This document shows, piece after piece, positions 35,401 to 42,948 of a DNA stretch of 59,350 nt. The notes below the pieces were generated by a model. That model saw only the letters and a program-made list of their open reading frames with translations, had not been told where the DNA came from and ran no database searches. This stretch comes from CAYNST01 sp964399955 (lineage in GTDB: Bacteria > Pseudomonadota > Gammaproteobacteria > Pseudomonadales > Cellvibrionaceae). The stretch spans positions 1 to 59,350 of the forward strand of contig CAYNST010000007.1 of assembly GCA_964399955.1 (NCBI GenBank), in the 5' to 3' direction. Both the position numbers and the translations under genes were made by a program. Position 1 is the first letter of the stretch; every line of letters starts with the position of its first letter.

Positions 35401-35468
35401 GCCAGGGCCTGCAGAAATTGCTGGTAAAGAGGGGGCGGCGCGGGTACTGCTGACAGTCTTGGTATCAT
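32418..35468 (-). CDS. ydiJ: YdiJ-type FAD/Fe-S D-2-hydroxyacid dehydrogenase
   Basis: A two-part redox enzyme of 1016 residues (E. coli YdiJ 1018). The N-terminal half is an FAD-binding-4/oxidase module (PRGGGTGTNGQSLTDG, GGMINTDASGQGSCLYG, CGSEGTLGFIAEA). The C-terminal half carries ferredoxin-type motifs (CNGNGACYNWAPNDAMCPS; CLACKSCAGQCPVKVDVP) and CCG-like segments ending in VGCCGMSGTYGHE. Related enzymes oxidise D-2-hydroxyglutarate or D-lactate and pass electrons onward. ATG 35468 gives MIPRLSAVPAPPPLYQQFL; the longer open frame upstream is not family-like. It follows a small membrane protein gene after a 194-base gap. Confidence 0.93.
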   Translation of the reverse strand: MIPRLSAVPAPPPLYQQFLQALASRGFKGEISSNYGDRTVLSTDNSIYQVLPQAVLFPKDVGDLIKLAELSQQPQFRPVKLTPRGGGTGTNGQSLTDGVVVDTSRHMNKVLEINQSQRWARVQCGVVKDQLNAALKPFGLFFAPELSTSNRATVGGMINTDASGQGSCLYGKTRDHVLELTTVLLDGSVLHTHPLDDETLDARCDQQDRVGLVHRLVNNIDKEHKALIDAKFPKLNRCLTGYDLAHIRDGAGRFDLNSILCGSEGTLGFIAEAKLNLVPIPKHAALVVVQYSDFNAALRDAARLMQAKPSSIETVDSKVLNLAMKDIVWQDVAEFFPRGGGAVQAINLVEYTADADAELRANVARLQATLTEQPNSSCLGHSLAWGDAAVKRIWGMRKKAVGLLGNSQGEARPVPFVEDTAVPPEHLADFIEEFRALLDSYNLSYGMFGHVDAGVLHVRPALDMKDPAQEAMVRVISDAVAALTQKYNGLLWGEHGKGVRSEYAPKFFGELYPQLQRIKAAFDPYNQLNPGKIATPDAGLQLLKIDEVPTRGQQDRQIPVQVWQGYQEAVHCNGNGACYNWAPNDAMCPSWKVTRERVHSPKGRATLTREWIRQMSGQGFDTAAALQTPQSTWQWLLDTPKRRRNSQGLARGEYDFSHEVHQAMMGCLACKSCAGQCPVKVDVPTFRSRFLSLYYTRYSRPLKDYLVGSLETVLPLAARMPAVYNAIMGAKPVRSILSRWVGFEDAPMLSKTTLANALNSGALELATPALLQRLTRDEKPLTPVIVQDAFTSFYETQLLIDLTHLLRKLGFRPLLAPFQANGKPLHVHGFLHRFAKVARRNAESLRAIESCGVPLIGVDPAMTLTFRNEYVKALGDGAVPKVHLPQEWLASQLARLAAQKSQFNTGGAFKLLPHCTEKTTAAAAIGDWQKIFAALGQTLEIVAVGCCGMSGTYGHESEHRQTSSQLFDMSWRGPVTASADQGRVAASGYSCRSQCSREAFIKVPHPLQLLLQQAKA

Positions 35469-35662
35469 AGGGCACGCTCTAAGGGCGAACAGACGGTGGC
35501 GGATGCGCATTGTACCTAGGGCGGGGGCTGGATCCAATTGGGCGCAATCATTCAGCGCACGCCCAGTTATTTGCCCAGGGTTTGCACGTGCTATCGACTC
35601 CAGCGCGCGGCAGAGGTTCGGGCCGGTCGGCGCCGCCGGTGAGCAGGCAGCGCCAGGGGTAG

Positions 35663-35935
35663 CTAAGCCTGACGGATGAAGCGGATGATGCGGCCAATGA
35701 CAAAGCGCACCTCGGCCAGCAGTGCGCATAGGAATCCGCAGCCGCCGGCAATCATGCCCAGCAGTATCAGGGCCTCCTGGCCCACCGACGGCGGCATGGC
35801 GCTGCCGGCGGTCACCACCGTTGCAAGGCCGGCCGCAAACAGCAAAACACCATTGCGGAAGCGCCGCAGCACTTGGCGCGGCGGCGCTAGATAATGCACC
35901 AGCAATGCATGCCGTATGCGGTCAACTCTTGTCAT
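35663..35935 (-). CDS. Small membrane protein of unknown function, 90 aa
   Basis: I do not recognise this protein. It has a basic N-terminus (MTRVDRIRHALL...RQVLRRFRNG) and two hydrophobic segments (about residues 29-48 and 56-75), followed by a basic end (GRIIRFIRQA), suggesting an inner-membrane hairpin with both ends inside. ATG 35935 has AAGG upstream and overlaps the moaE 3' end by 14 bases in another frame; GTG 35962 is an alternative. The overlap suggests translational coupling with moaE, but nothing in the sequence links it to molybdopterin synthesis. Confidence 0.55.
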   Translation of the reverse strand: MTRVDRIRHALLVHYLAPPRQVLRRFRNGVLLFAAGLATVVTAGSAMPPSVGQEALILLGMIAGGCGFLCALLAEVRFVIGRIIRFIRQA

Positions 35936-36377
35936 GCCAACCTTGTGCGGCTTGTTCGTCACTGTCTTTCGCGTCTACCCAGCGGTCGCCTTCTTTTTTC
36001 CAGAAGGGGGCCTCGGTTTTGAGCAGATCCATGATGAAGGCGCAGGCGCTGAAGGCGGCCTGGCGGTGAGCGGCGCTGACGCCCACAAACACTATCTGGT
36101 CGGCCGGTTGCAGCAGCCCCACCCGGTGAATAATGCGGCTTTGCTGCAGAGGCCAGCGGCTGTGGGCGCGGGAGGCAATCTGTTGCAGCACAGACTCGGT
36201 CATGCCCGGGTAGTGCTCCAGATAGAGCTTTTTGACGGTGTCGGCGCTGAAATCCCGCACCCGGCCGACAAAGGTCACCACTGCGCCCACCTGCGTGCCG
36301 CAGGCGAGCTGAGCGTACTCGTGACCCTGATCAAAATCGTTTGTCTGTACCTGAATGAAACTTGAACTCGGCAGCAT
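35922..36377 (-). CDS. moaE: Molybdopterin synthase catalytic subunit MoaE
   Basis: The large subunit of molybdopterin synthase, which inserts sulfur carried on MoaD into precursor Z. 151 residues, the family size. Seen: GAVVTFVGRVRDF, LEHYPGMTE, HRVGLLQPADQIVFVGVSAAHR and the catalytic lysines in LKTEAPFWKKE. It follows moaD by 78 bases, a slightly larger gap than others in the operon; an AT-rich stretch there could hold an internal promoter. Confidence 0.95.
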   Translation of the reverse strand: MLPSSSFIQVQTNDFDQGHEYAQLACGTQVGAVVTFVGRVRDFSADTVKKLYLEHYPGMTESVLQQIASRAHSRWPLQQSRIIHRVGLLQPADQIVFVGVSAAHRQAAFSACAFIMDLLKTEAPFWKKEGDRWVDAKDSDEQAAQGWHDKS

Positions 36378-36455
36378 GGTGTAAGCCCCGGTTAAAATAA
36401 TCAGTGTAATACAGGATGAGGAGCGGGGCCTGGGGGGAATGGGCAGGCGGTGGAA

Positions 36456-36710
36456 TCAGCCGCCGGTTACCGGGGGAAAAAACGCAATTTCATCGCCGGG
36501 CTCAACGGGCTGCTCGGCCCGGGCCACAGACTGGTTGACGGCCATGCGTATCTGGCTGCTGGCAAGGGCTTGCCATCTGGGGGCGCGTTGCGCCAGCCAG
36601 TCGCGCAACTCGCCGGCGGTGGTAATACCTTCTGCCTCAACCTGTTCCTCGCGGCAGTCTAGGGCTTCGCCCAATGCGGCAAAATAAAGGACGCGCAGGG
36701 GCTTGCTCAC
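36456..36710 (-). CDS. moaD: Molybdopterin synthase sulfur carrier subunit MoaD
   Basis: A ubiquitin-fold sulfur carrier, 84 residues, ending in the functional diglycine (FFPPVTGG) that is adenylated by MoeB and thiocarboxylated. The start is GTG 36710, overlapping the moaC stop by four bases (GTGA); this fixes the start and indicates coupled translation. The N-terminal strand LRVLYFAALGEALD is typical. Confidence 0.94.
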   Translation of the reverse strand: MSKPLRVLYFAALGEALDCREEQVEAEGITTAGELRDWLAQRAPRWQALASSQIRMAVNQSVARAEQPVEPGDEIAFFPPVTGG

Positions 36711-37204
36711 GGCGTTTCTCCCTGCGGGTCTCTGATCCATTCGCCGGAGCGGCCGCCGCTTTTGCGCATCAATTGAGTGGGGCCAATCACCATGGCCTTG
36801 TCCAGTGCCTTGCACATGTCGTAAACGGTCAGCGCTGCTACAGAGACTGCGGTCAAGGCTTCCATTTCCACGCCCGTCTTGCCGCTCAAGGCGCAGGTGG
36901 CGTCAAGCCGAATGCGGCTGTGCTCTGGCTCTGCCTGTAATTGCACATCAATATGGGTGAGCATCAGTGGATGGCAGAGGGGGATCAGATCGCTGCATTT
37001 TTTGGCCGCCTGGATGCCGGCGATGCGTGCAACCGCAAAAACATCGCCCTTTTTGTGCTGCCCGGACAACACCGCTTGCAGTGTCTCCGGGGCCATGCTC
37101 ACGAAGGTCTGTGCATGGGCGCGGCGCTCGCTCTGGGGTTTGTCACCCACATCCACCATGCGGGCCTGGCCCTGTGCGTCCAGATGAGTAAGGGTATCGC
37201 TCAT
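36707..37204 (-). CDS. moaC: Cyclic pyranopterin monophosphate synthase MoaC
   Basis: Acts after MoaA in molybdenum cofactor synthesis, making cyclic pyranopterin monophosphate. 165 residues, close to E. coli (161). Family blocks: the start LTHLDAQGQARMVDV, CSDLIPLCHPLMLTHIDV with the active-site His, GVEMEALTAVSVAALTVYDMCKA and KSGGRSGEW. It begins 7 bases after the dapE stop. moaA and moaB are absent from the window, so the first step is encoded elsewhere. Confidence 0.96.
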   Translation of the reverse strand: MSDTLTHLDAQGQARMVDVGDKPQSERRAHAQTFVSMAPETLQAVLSGQHKKGDVFAVARIAGIQAAKKCSDLIPLCHPLMLTHIDVQLQAEPEHSRIRLDATCALSGKTGVEMEALTAVSVAALTVYDMCKALDKAMVIGPTQLMRKSGGRSGEWIRDPQGETP

Positions 37205-37211
37205 GAAGGGT

Positions 37212-38351
37212 TCAATCCGCCAGCAACTGGGTCATGATTTGGCAGTAGATGTCCGAAAGCTGATCAAGGTCGGCTGCGCGCACACACTCATCCACCTGAT
37301 GAATGGTGGCATTGACCGGTCCCAGCTCCACCACTTGAGCACCGGTGGGGGCAATGAACCGGCCGTCCGAGGTGCCACCTGCGGTGGACAGCTCCGTGGT
37401 TTCACCGGTTACCGTCAGAATTGCCTGCTGGGCGGCTTCCACCAGATCGCCTTCGGCGGTGAGGAACGGCAGGCCCGACAGCTTCCAGTTCAAGTCGCAT
37501 TCCACCCCGTGGCGCTCCAGAATGGCCTCTGTGCGGGCCCGTAATTGCGCCGCTGTCAGCTCGGTGGAAAAACGAAAATTGAAAATCAAGTGCGCTTCGC
37601 CGGGAATAACATTGGTAGCGCCGGTGCCGCTGTTGAAGTTGGATACCTGAAAGCTGGTGGCGGGGAAAAAAGCATTGCCCTGGTCCCATTCCGTGGTGGT
37701 CAGCTCCGCCAGGGCCGGCGCCAGTCTGTGAATGGGGTTGTCCGCCAGGTGCGGGTAGGCCACATGCCCCTGCTTGCCTTTAACCGTCATTTCGCATCCC
37801 AGCGAGCCCCGGCGGCCGTTTTTGATGGTGTCGCCCACCCGCAGGCTGCTGGACGGCTCGCCGACCACACACCAGCTGATTTTTTCATGGCGCGCCTCCA
37901 GCCATTCCACCACTTTAACCGTGCCGTTGACGGCAACGCCTTCTTCATCACTGGTGATCAGAAACGCCAGCCGCCCGCGGTGCTGAGAGTGGCGGCCAAC
38001 AAACTGCTCGCAGGCGGTGATCATGGCCGCCAGGCTGCCTTTCATATCGGCCGCGCCGCGGCCGTAGAGGTAGCCGTCCTGTACGATGGGTTCAAAGGGC
38101 GCATGTTGCCACTGCGCCTCGGGGCCAGTAGGTACTACATCCGTGTGGCCGGCAAAGGCCAGGATCGGGCCGTCTTTTCCGTGCACGGCCCAAAAGTTGT
38201 CGACATCGCCAAAGCGCAGGTGCTGCACCTCAAAGCCCAGCGCCTGCAAACGGCTGATCATCAAAGCCTGGCAGCCGTCATCTGCAGGGGTAACAGAGCG
38301 GCGGCGAATCAGTTCGCAGGCAAGCTGCAGGGTAGGGGAGGCATTGGTCAT
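37212..38351 (-). CDS. dapE: Succinyl-diaminopimelate desuccinylase
   Basis: A zinc peptidase-like enzyme releasing LL-diaminopimelate in the succinylase branch of lysine/peptidoglycan synthesis. 379 residues (E. coli 375). Metal ligands His69 and Asp102, with Asp71 nearby (AFAGHTDVVP), and the Glu pair 136-137 (TSDEEG) are in place; ATNVIPGEAH and TSDGRFIAPTGAQVVELGP are family blocks. ATG 38351 lies 2 bases beyond the dapD stop; TTG 38357 would overlap it by four bases and is possible. It lies between dapD and moaC in one operon. Confidence 0.95.
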   Translation of the reverse strand: MTNASPTLQLACELIRRRSVTPADDGCQALMISRLQALGFEVQHLRFGDVDNFWAVHGKDGPILAFAGHTDVVPTGPEAQWQHAPFEPIVQDGYLYGRGAADMKGSLAAMITACEQFVGRHSQHRGRLAFLITSDEEGVAVNGTVKVVEWLEARHEKISWCVVGEPSSSLRVGDTIKNGRRGSLGCEMTVKGKQGHVAYPHLADNPIHRLAPALAELTTTEWDQGNAFFPATSFQVSNFNSGTGATNVIPGEAHLIFNFRFSTELTAAQLRARTEAILERHGVECDLNWKLSGLPFLTAEGDLVEAAQQAILTVTGETTELSTAGGTSDGRFIAPTGAQVVELGPVNATIHQVDECVRAADLDQLSDIYCQIMTQLLAD

Positions 38352-38353
38352 AA

Positions 38354-39367
38354 TCAATTGTTCGCGTGCAGTTCGTCGTTCAGCTCAATAGCGCTGCGAT
38401 TGGTTTTGCATTCCACCGCGCCGTTCAGAGAGTTGCGGCGAAACAGCAGGTCGCTTTTACCGGCCAATGCGCGCGCTTTGGTGTGGTTGATAACCACATT
38501 GTTCAGATCCAGCATGGCCACCTTGGTGCCGGCGGTAATGTACAGGCCGGACTCCACGGTGCAGCGGTCGCCCAAGGGTATGCCAATGCCCGCGTTGGCG
38601 CCGATCAAACACTCTTTGCCTACCGAGATCACCATGTTGCCGCCGCCGGACAGGGTGCCCATGGTGGAGCAGCCACCGCCCAGGTCCGAGCCTTCACCCA
38701 CCACAACGCCTGCGGATATTCGGCCTTCAATCATGCTGGTACCCAGCGTGCCGCCGTTAAAATTGACAAAACCCTCGTGCATGATGGTGGTGCCTTCGCC
38801 CAGATGAGCGCCCAGGCGCACTCGGGCGGTATCTGCGATGCGCACGCCCTTGGGTACCACGTAGTCGGTCATTTTGGGGAATTTGTCCACACAGTCCACG
38901 CTCAAGGTTTGCCCCTGCAGCCGCGCCTGCAGTTGACGCTCGGGCAAGTCCGCAAGGTCAATGGCGCCCTGATTGGTCCAGGCCACGTTGGGCAGCAGGC
39001 CAAACAGCCCGTCCAGCTTGGTCTGGTGCGGCCTGACCAGGCGGTGACTGAGCAGGTGAAGCTTCAGGTAGGCCTCCGGCACGGATTGTGGCGCGGTGTC
39101 TTCTGCCAGCAGAACAGCCACAATGGGACGCTTGCTGTCTGCCAGGGCCTTGGCCAGCACGGCCAGTGAGCTGTTGCCTGCGGCAAGTTTGCCAAGCTGT
39201 TCTGCGGTCAAATCAAAGGTGCTTGCACCGGCGTCCGCCAACGCGCCAAGCGCCTCGGCCTCACCATCTTGCGGATGAAGCAGGGGGTTGGGGAAAAAGA
39301 CCTCCAGCCATTGGCCTTCTTTGTTCTTGGTGCCTACTCCCAGGCCCAAGGCGTACATCTGTGACAT
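38354..39367 (-). CDS. dapD: Tetrahydrodipicolinate N-succinyltransferase, long (pseudomonad) type
   Basis: Succinylates tetrahydrodipicolinate before DapE acts. The 337-residue length and the start MSQMYALGLGVGTKN match the Pseudomonas-type DapD, not the 274-residue E. coli form. The left-handed beta-helix hexapeptide region is visible (VRLGAHLGEGTTIMHEGFVNFNG, MIEGRISAGVVVGEGSDLGG). ATG 39367 has AAAGGT upstream. It is followed directly by dapE. Confidence 0.95.
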   Translation of the reverse strand: MSQMYALGLGVGTKNKEGQWLEVFFPNPLLHPQDGEAEALGALADAGASTFDLTAEQLGKLAAGNSSLAVLAKALADSKRPIVAVLLAEDTAPQSVPEAYLKLHLLSHRLVRPHQTKLDGLFGLLPNVAWTNQGAIDLADLPERQLQARLQGQTLSVDCVDKFPKMTDYVVPKGVRIADTARVRLGAHLGEGTTIMHEGFVNFNGGTLGTSMIEGRISAGVVVGEGSDLGGGCSTMGTLSGGGNMVISVGKECLIGANAGIGIPLGDRCTVESGLYITAGTKVAMLDLNNVVINHTKARALAGKSDLLFRRNSLNGAVECKTNRSAIELNDELHANN

Positions 39368-39561
39368 ATGACTACCTTTTGACTCGCCGCAGCGCTTGGC
39401 TGAAGCGGCTGTTTGACGGAAAGCGTTACTGCTCAGCAAATCTCATATCGGCTCGGATTGTGTCCAAGCTTAAGCAGGGCTGGGCAAAATCATGATGTTA
39501 AACGTGTAAACCACCACCTTTCAACGCAGCTTAAGGGTAACTCTGGGCGTGGGTTAATCAG

Positions 39562-39915
39562 TTACCGGAATATTTCCTCGTAGACTTCCGGCGTGAAACC
39601 TACGGTCAGCGTGTCTTTATGCTGCAGGAGTGGCCGTTTGATGAGGGTGGGATTGGTCAGCACAATAGCAGAGGCGTTGCGGCCGGTGGCCATGGCCTGA
39701 TCGTTCTGGCCCAGTTGCCGCCAGGTGGCGCTGCGGGTGTTGATCAGCTGCTCCGGTCCGATCTGGTCCAGCCAGGCCTGCAACTGGTCTTTGCTCAGGC
39801 CGTCCACACGCAGGTCGTGGAAGCGATAAGTTACGCCCCGAGTGTCCAGCCATTGGCGCGCCTGCTTTACGCTGTCACAGTTTTTAATTCCGAAAACCAC
39901 AGTTTCTTCAGACAT
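39562..39915 (-). CDS. yffB: ArsC/Spx-family reductase-like protein (YffB type)
   Basis: A 117-residue thioredoxin-fold protein with a single conserved Cys in FGIKNCDSVKQARQWLD, then TYRFHDLRVDGL and a late LIKRPLLQHKDTLTVGF block. In E. coli yffB also precedes dapE. The substrate is unknown. ATG 39915 gives the family start MSEETVVFGIKNCD. It lies 194 bases upstream of dapD on the same strand; co-transcription is plausible but that gap could hold a separate dap promoter. Confidence 0.9.
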   Translation of the reverse strand: MSEETVVFGIKNCDSVKQARQWLDTRGVTYRFHDLRVDGLSKDQLQAWLDQIGPEQLINTRSATWRQLGQNDQAMATGRNASAIVLTNPTLIKRPLLQHKDTLTVGFTPEVYEEIFR

Positions 39916-40135
39916 ACAAACTCCGATCTTGTAATGCGGCAGGATACCACAAGCCCCGCAGCAAGGCATTGACACCCAACCAAAAAATACCAGGTTGCCC
40001 GTCCGGGGGCGGGTGGTTGTTTATATAGATGTAGCACAGTCAGAGCAAGTTTTGATTTGCACAGCCGAGGCACGCCTTGCGGTGCAACGGGTTTCATGGC
40101 TCAATGCGCGGCTCAGCAGCGGAGGTAGCGCGTTC

Positions 40136-41737
40136 TTGAGCCAGATAACCCAACCCGAAAAGCCCCCGGCCGCGCCCCGCTTGTTGCGTGCCAGCGCCAT
40201 TGTCAGCTGCATGACCATGGTGTCGCGGGTTCTGGGTTTGGCGCGCGATGTGGTCTTTGCGCTGTTTATTGGCGCCTCGGGCGGTGCAGATGCTTTCTTC
40301 GTCGCCTTCAAAATCCCCAATTTTTTACGGCGACTGTTCGCCGAAGGCGCTTTTGCCCAAGCCTTTGTGCCGGTGCTGTCAGAGCTGCGGCAAAAGGGCG
40401 ATGTGGCTCGGGTGCGCTATTTCATAGATAGGGTTGCCGGGTGCCTGGGCATATCCGTGATTGCCGTATCCGCGCTGGCGGTAATGGGCGCGCCGGTCAT
40501 TGCCACCTTGTTTGCGCCAGGGTTTTTGCAGGACCCTGCCAAATTTGCGCTTACCGTTGACCTGATACGCATTACATTCCCCTACCTGGCGCTGATCTCT
40601 TTGGCCGGATTCGCCGGGGCCATTCTCAACAGTTACGACCGCTTTGCCATACCGGCGCTGACGCCGGTAATCCTAAATATTGTGTTGATCTGTGCCGCCG
40701 TCTTTGCCTCACCGCATTTGAACGCGCCGGTCTATGCGCTGGCCTGGGGCGTTTTGGTGGCCGGCGCGCTGCAGTTTATTTTTCAGCTACCGTTTTTGGC
40801 CACCATCAATTTATTGCCGCACCCCAAAGTGCAATGGGGCGACCCATTGATTCGCAAAGTATTGCGATTGATGGCGCCGGCGCTGTTTGGCGTGTCTGTC
40901 AGTCAGATCAACCTGATGTTTGACACCGTGTTGGCGTCTTTGATCTCTGAAGGCAGCGTGTCCTGGCTGTACTATTCCGACCGGCTGATTGAGTTGCCGC
41001 TGGGCGTTTTTGGTGTGGCCATTGCCACGGTCATTCTGCCCACCCTGTCGCGGCAGTTCAATCAGGGCGGGTCGGACTACCACGCCACCCTGGACTGGGC
41101 GCTGCGTAACGTGTTGTTCATAGCCGTACCTGCTACGGCGGCCCTGGTGGTGCTGGCGCAACCCATCATTGCCACCCTGTTTCAGCACGGCGAGCGTTTC
41201 AGTGCCTTTGACGCCCGCATGGCCAGCTACAGTCTCATAGCCTATGCGCTGGGGCTTAGCGCATTCATGCTGATAAAAGTGCTGATAACCGGCTTTTTTT
41301 CCCGCCAGGACACCCGCACGCCGGTCAAAATTGGCATTATTGCCATGGTTGTCAATATGGTTTTCAACGTGATTTTGGTTGTGCCATTCCATTATCTCTG
41401 GAGTATAGGCCACGTGGGGCTGGCCCTGGCCACAGCGGGTTCTGCCTTTCTCAATGCCGGGCTTTTGTACCGTGGTCTGCACAAGGGGGGCTTTTACAAC
41501 CCCCGGGCGGGTTGGGGCCGCTATTTCTTAATCCTGGGTCTGGCAGCAGCCGCCATGGCCGCATCACTGTTTGCCGCCGTTACCTATTTAAGTGCCTTTG
41601 CTGAACAGCCCTGGTGGTGGCGCATTGTGGCTGTGACCGGCCTGTGTCTGCTGGGGTTGGTGGTGTACCTGGCGGTGATGCTGTTGGGTGGCTGGCGGTT
41701 CAGCCATCTGCGCCCGCAGTTTGCCCAAAAGCTTTAA
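40136..41737 (+). CDS. murJ: Lipid II flippase MurJ
   Basis: Flips lipid-linked peptidoglycan precursor across the inner membrane. With TTG 40136 the product is 533 residues (typical 510-530) with about 14 membrane helices. Conserved blocks: MVSRVLGLARDVVFALFIGA, FKIPNFLRRLFAEGAFAQAFVPV, the mid-protein SWLYYSDRLIELPLGVFGVAIATVILPTLS, and VLITGFFSRQDTRTPVKIG. TTG 40136 is preceded by GGAGG at a good distance; the open frame extends further up but that part is not family-like. It is divergent from the yffB-like gene and precedes ribF. Confidence 0.94.
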   Translation: MSQITQPEKPPAAPRLLRASAIVSCMTMVSRVLGLARDVVFALFIGASGGADAFFVAFKIPNFLRRLFAEGAFAQAFVPVLSELRQKGDVARVRYFIDRVAGCLGISVIAVSALAVMGAPVIATLFAPGFLQDPAKFALTVDLIRITFPYLALISLAGFAGAILNSYDRFAIPALTPVILNIVLICAAVFASPHLNAPVYALAWGVLVAGALQFIFQLPFLATINLLPHPKVQWGDPLIRKVLRLMAPALFGVSVSQINLMFDTVLASLISEGSVSWLYYSDRLIELPLGVFGVAIATVILPTLSRQFNQGGSDYHATLDWALRNVLFIAVPATAALVVLAQPIIATLFQHGERFSAFDARMASYSLIAYALGLSAFMLIKVLITGFFSRQDTRTPVKIGIIAMVVNMVFNVILVVPFHYLWSIGHVGLALATAGSAFLNAGLLYRGLHKGGFYNPRAGWGRYFLILGLAAAAMAASLFAAVTYLSAFAEQPWWWRIVAVTGLCLLGLVVYLAVMLLGGWRFSHLRPQFAQKL

Positions 41738-41922
41738 CGCCTGGCCGCCCGAGCACGCCTCTGCCACCTTGGGCGCCGGTGGGTTAAAACGGTGGCGGGC
41801 AAATTCAGGCGTGGGCTGACAGGCGTGGGCTGAATAGTTACACCGCTTCACTTCATCCAACCCGACCGGTGCGCTATACTCGCCGCCCTATGCCTATTCA
41901 TCCGGTCCCAAGCCAAGCAAGC

Positions 41923-42879
41923 ATGCAAGACAAACCGTTCATACACGGCCTTGAGGGGCTGAAGCCCCATCACCGTGGCTGTGTAGCAACCATTGGCTCG
42001 TTTGATGGTGTGCACCGGGGCCATCAGAATTTGCTGGCGCGCCTGAAACTGCAGGCGCAGTTGTTGCGCCTGCCGAGCACCGTCATCGTGTTCGAGCCCC
42101 AGCCCAGCGAGTTTTTTGCGGGTCCGCATGCGCCAGTGCGCTTGATGCGGCTGCGGGAAAAGGTCAATGCACTCCTGGCCTGCGGCATAGACCGGGTTCT
42201 GTGCCTTAAATTCAACGCGCAGCTGCGCAACTACTCCGCGCAGCGATTCATCGAAGAAATTCTGGTGCAGCGCCTGGGAGTGCAGCACTTGCAGGTAGGC
42301 GATGATTTTAGATTCGGCTCCGACCGGGTTGGCGATTTTGCACTATTGGAAGCTGCCGGTGAGCAGTTGGGCTTTGGTGTCAGCAGCGCCCCCACTTTCA
42401 CCCATGAGGATCAGCGCGTCAGCAGCACCCGTGTGCGCCAGCTTCTGGCGGCGGGCCAGCTGACCCAGGCCAGCGCACTCCTGGGGGCGCCCTATCTGAT
42501 CAGTGGCCGGGTGATGTACGGCAAGCAGGTGGGGCGCGCCATAGGGGTTCCTACTGCCAATATCGCGCTGGGACGCAAGAAGCCGGCCTTGTCTGGCGTT
42601 TACGCGGTGCGGGTGCGTTTACAAAATTTAGACGGTTCGCTCAGCGGCGACAGTTTGCCCGGCGTGGCCAATATCGGTATGAGGCCCACGGTGGGCGACC
42701 TGGTCAAGCCGCTGCTGGAGGTGCACTTGTTCAGCTTCACCGGTGATCTTTACGGCCGGTGCCTGTCGGTGGAGTTCTGGCACAAACTGCGCGGCGAACA
42801 AAAATTTGAATCACTGGCGGCACTGCAGGGTCAGATCCAGGCAGACATAGACGCTGCGCAAAAATATTTTATCGGTTAG
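41923..42879 (+). CDS. ribF: Bifunctional riboflavin kinase/FAD synthetase
   Basis: Makes FMN and FAD from riboflavin. 318 residues from ATG 41923 (usual about 312). The N-terminal adenylyltransferase part has SFDGVHRGH at 26-34 and RVSSTRVRQLLAAG; the C-terminal kinase part has GRVMYGKQVGRAIGVPTANIAL and PGVANIGMRPTV, closing with VEFWHKLRGEQKF. ATG 41890 is an alternative start. The order murJ-ribF-ileS-lspA is common in gammaproteobacteria. No FMN riboswitch was recognised upstream. Confidence 0.94.
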   Translation: MQDKPFIHGLEGLKPHHRGCVATIGSFDGVHRGHQNLLARLKLQAQLLRLPSTVIVFEPQPSEFFAGPHAPVRLMRLREKVNALLACGIDRVLCLKFNAQLRNYSAQRFIEEILVQRLGVQHLQVGDDFRFGSDRVGDFALLEAAGEQLGFGVSSAPTFTHEDQRVSSTRVRQLLAAGQLTQASALLGAPYLISGRVMYGKQVGRAIGVPTANIALGRKKPALSGVYAVRVRLQNLDGSLSGDSLPGVANIGMRPTVGDLVKPLLEVHLFSFTGDLYGRCLSVEFWHKLRGEQKFESLAALQGQIQADIDAAQKYFIG

Positions 42880-42948
42880 GGCCGCAGCCCGCAGTTGCCC
42901 TCGTCCTTTTAGCTAACAAGCAAACGCTTTTTACTCAGAACTTTAACC

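Noticed and set aside
37545..38807. 420-codon plus-strand open frame opposite dapE/dapD
   Set aside because: It spans two real minus-strand genes and their junction, which a real gene would be unlikely to do.
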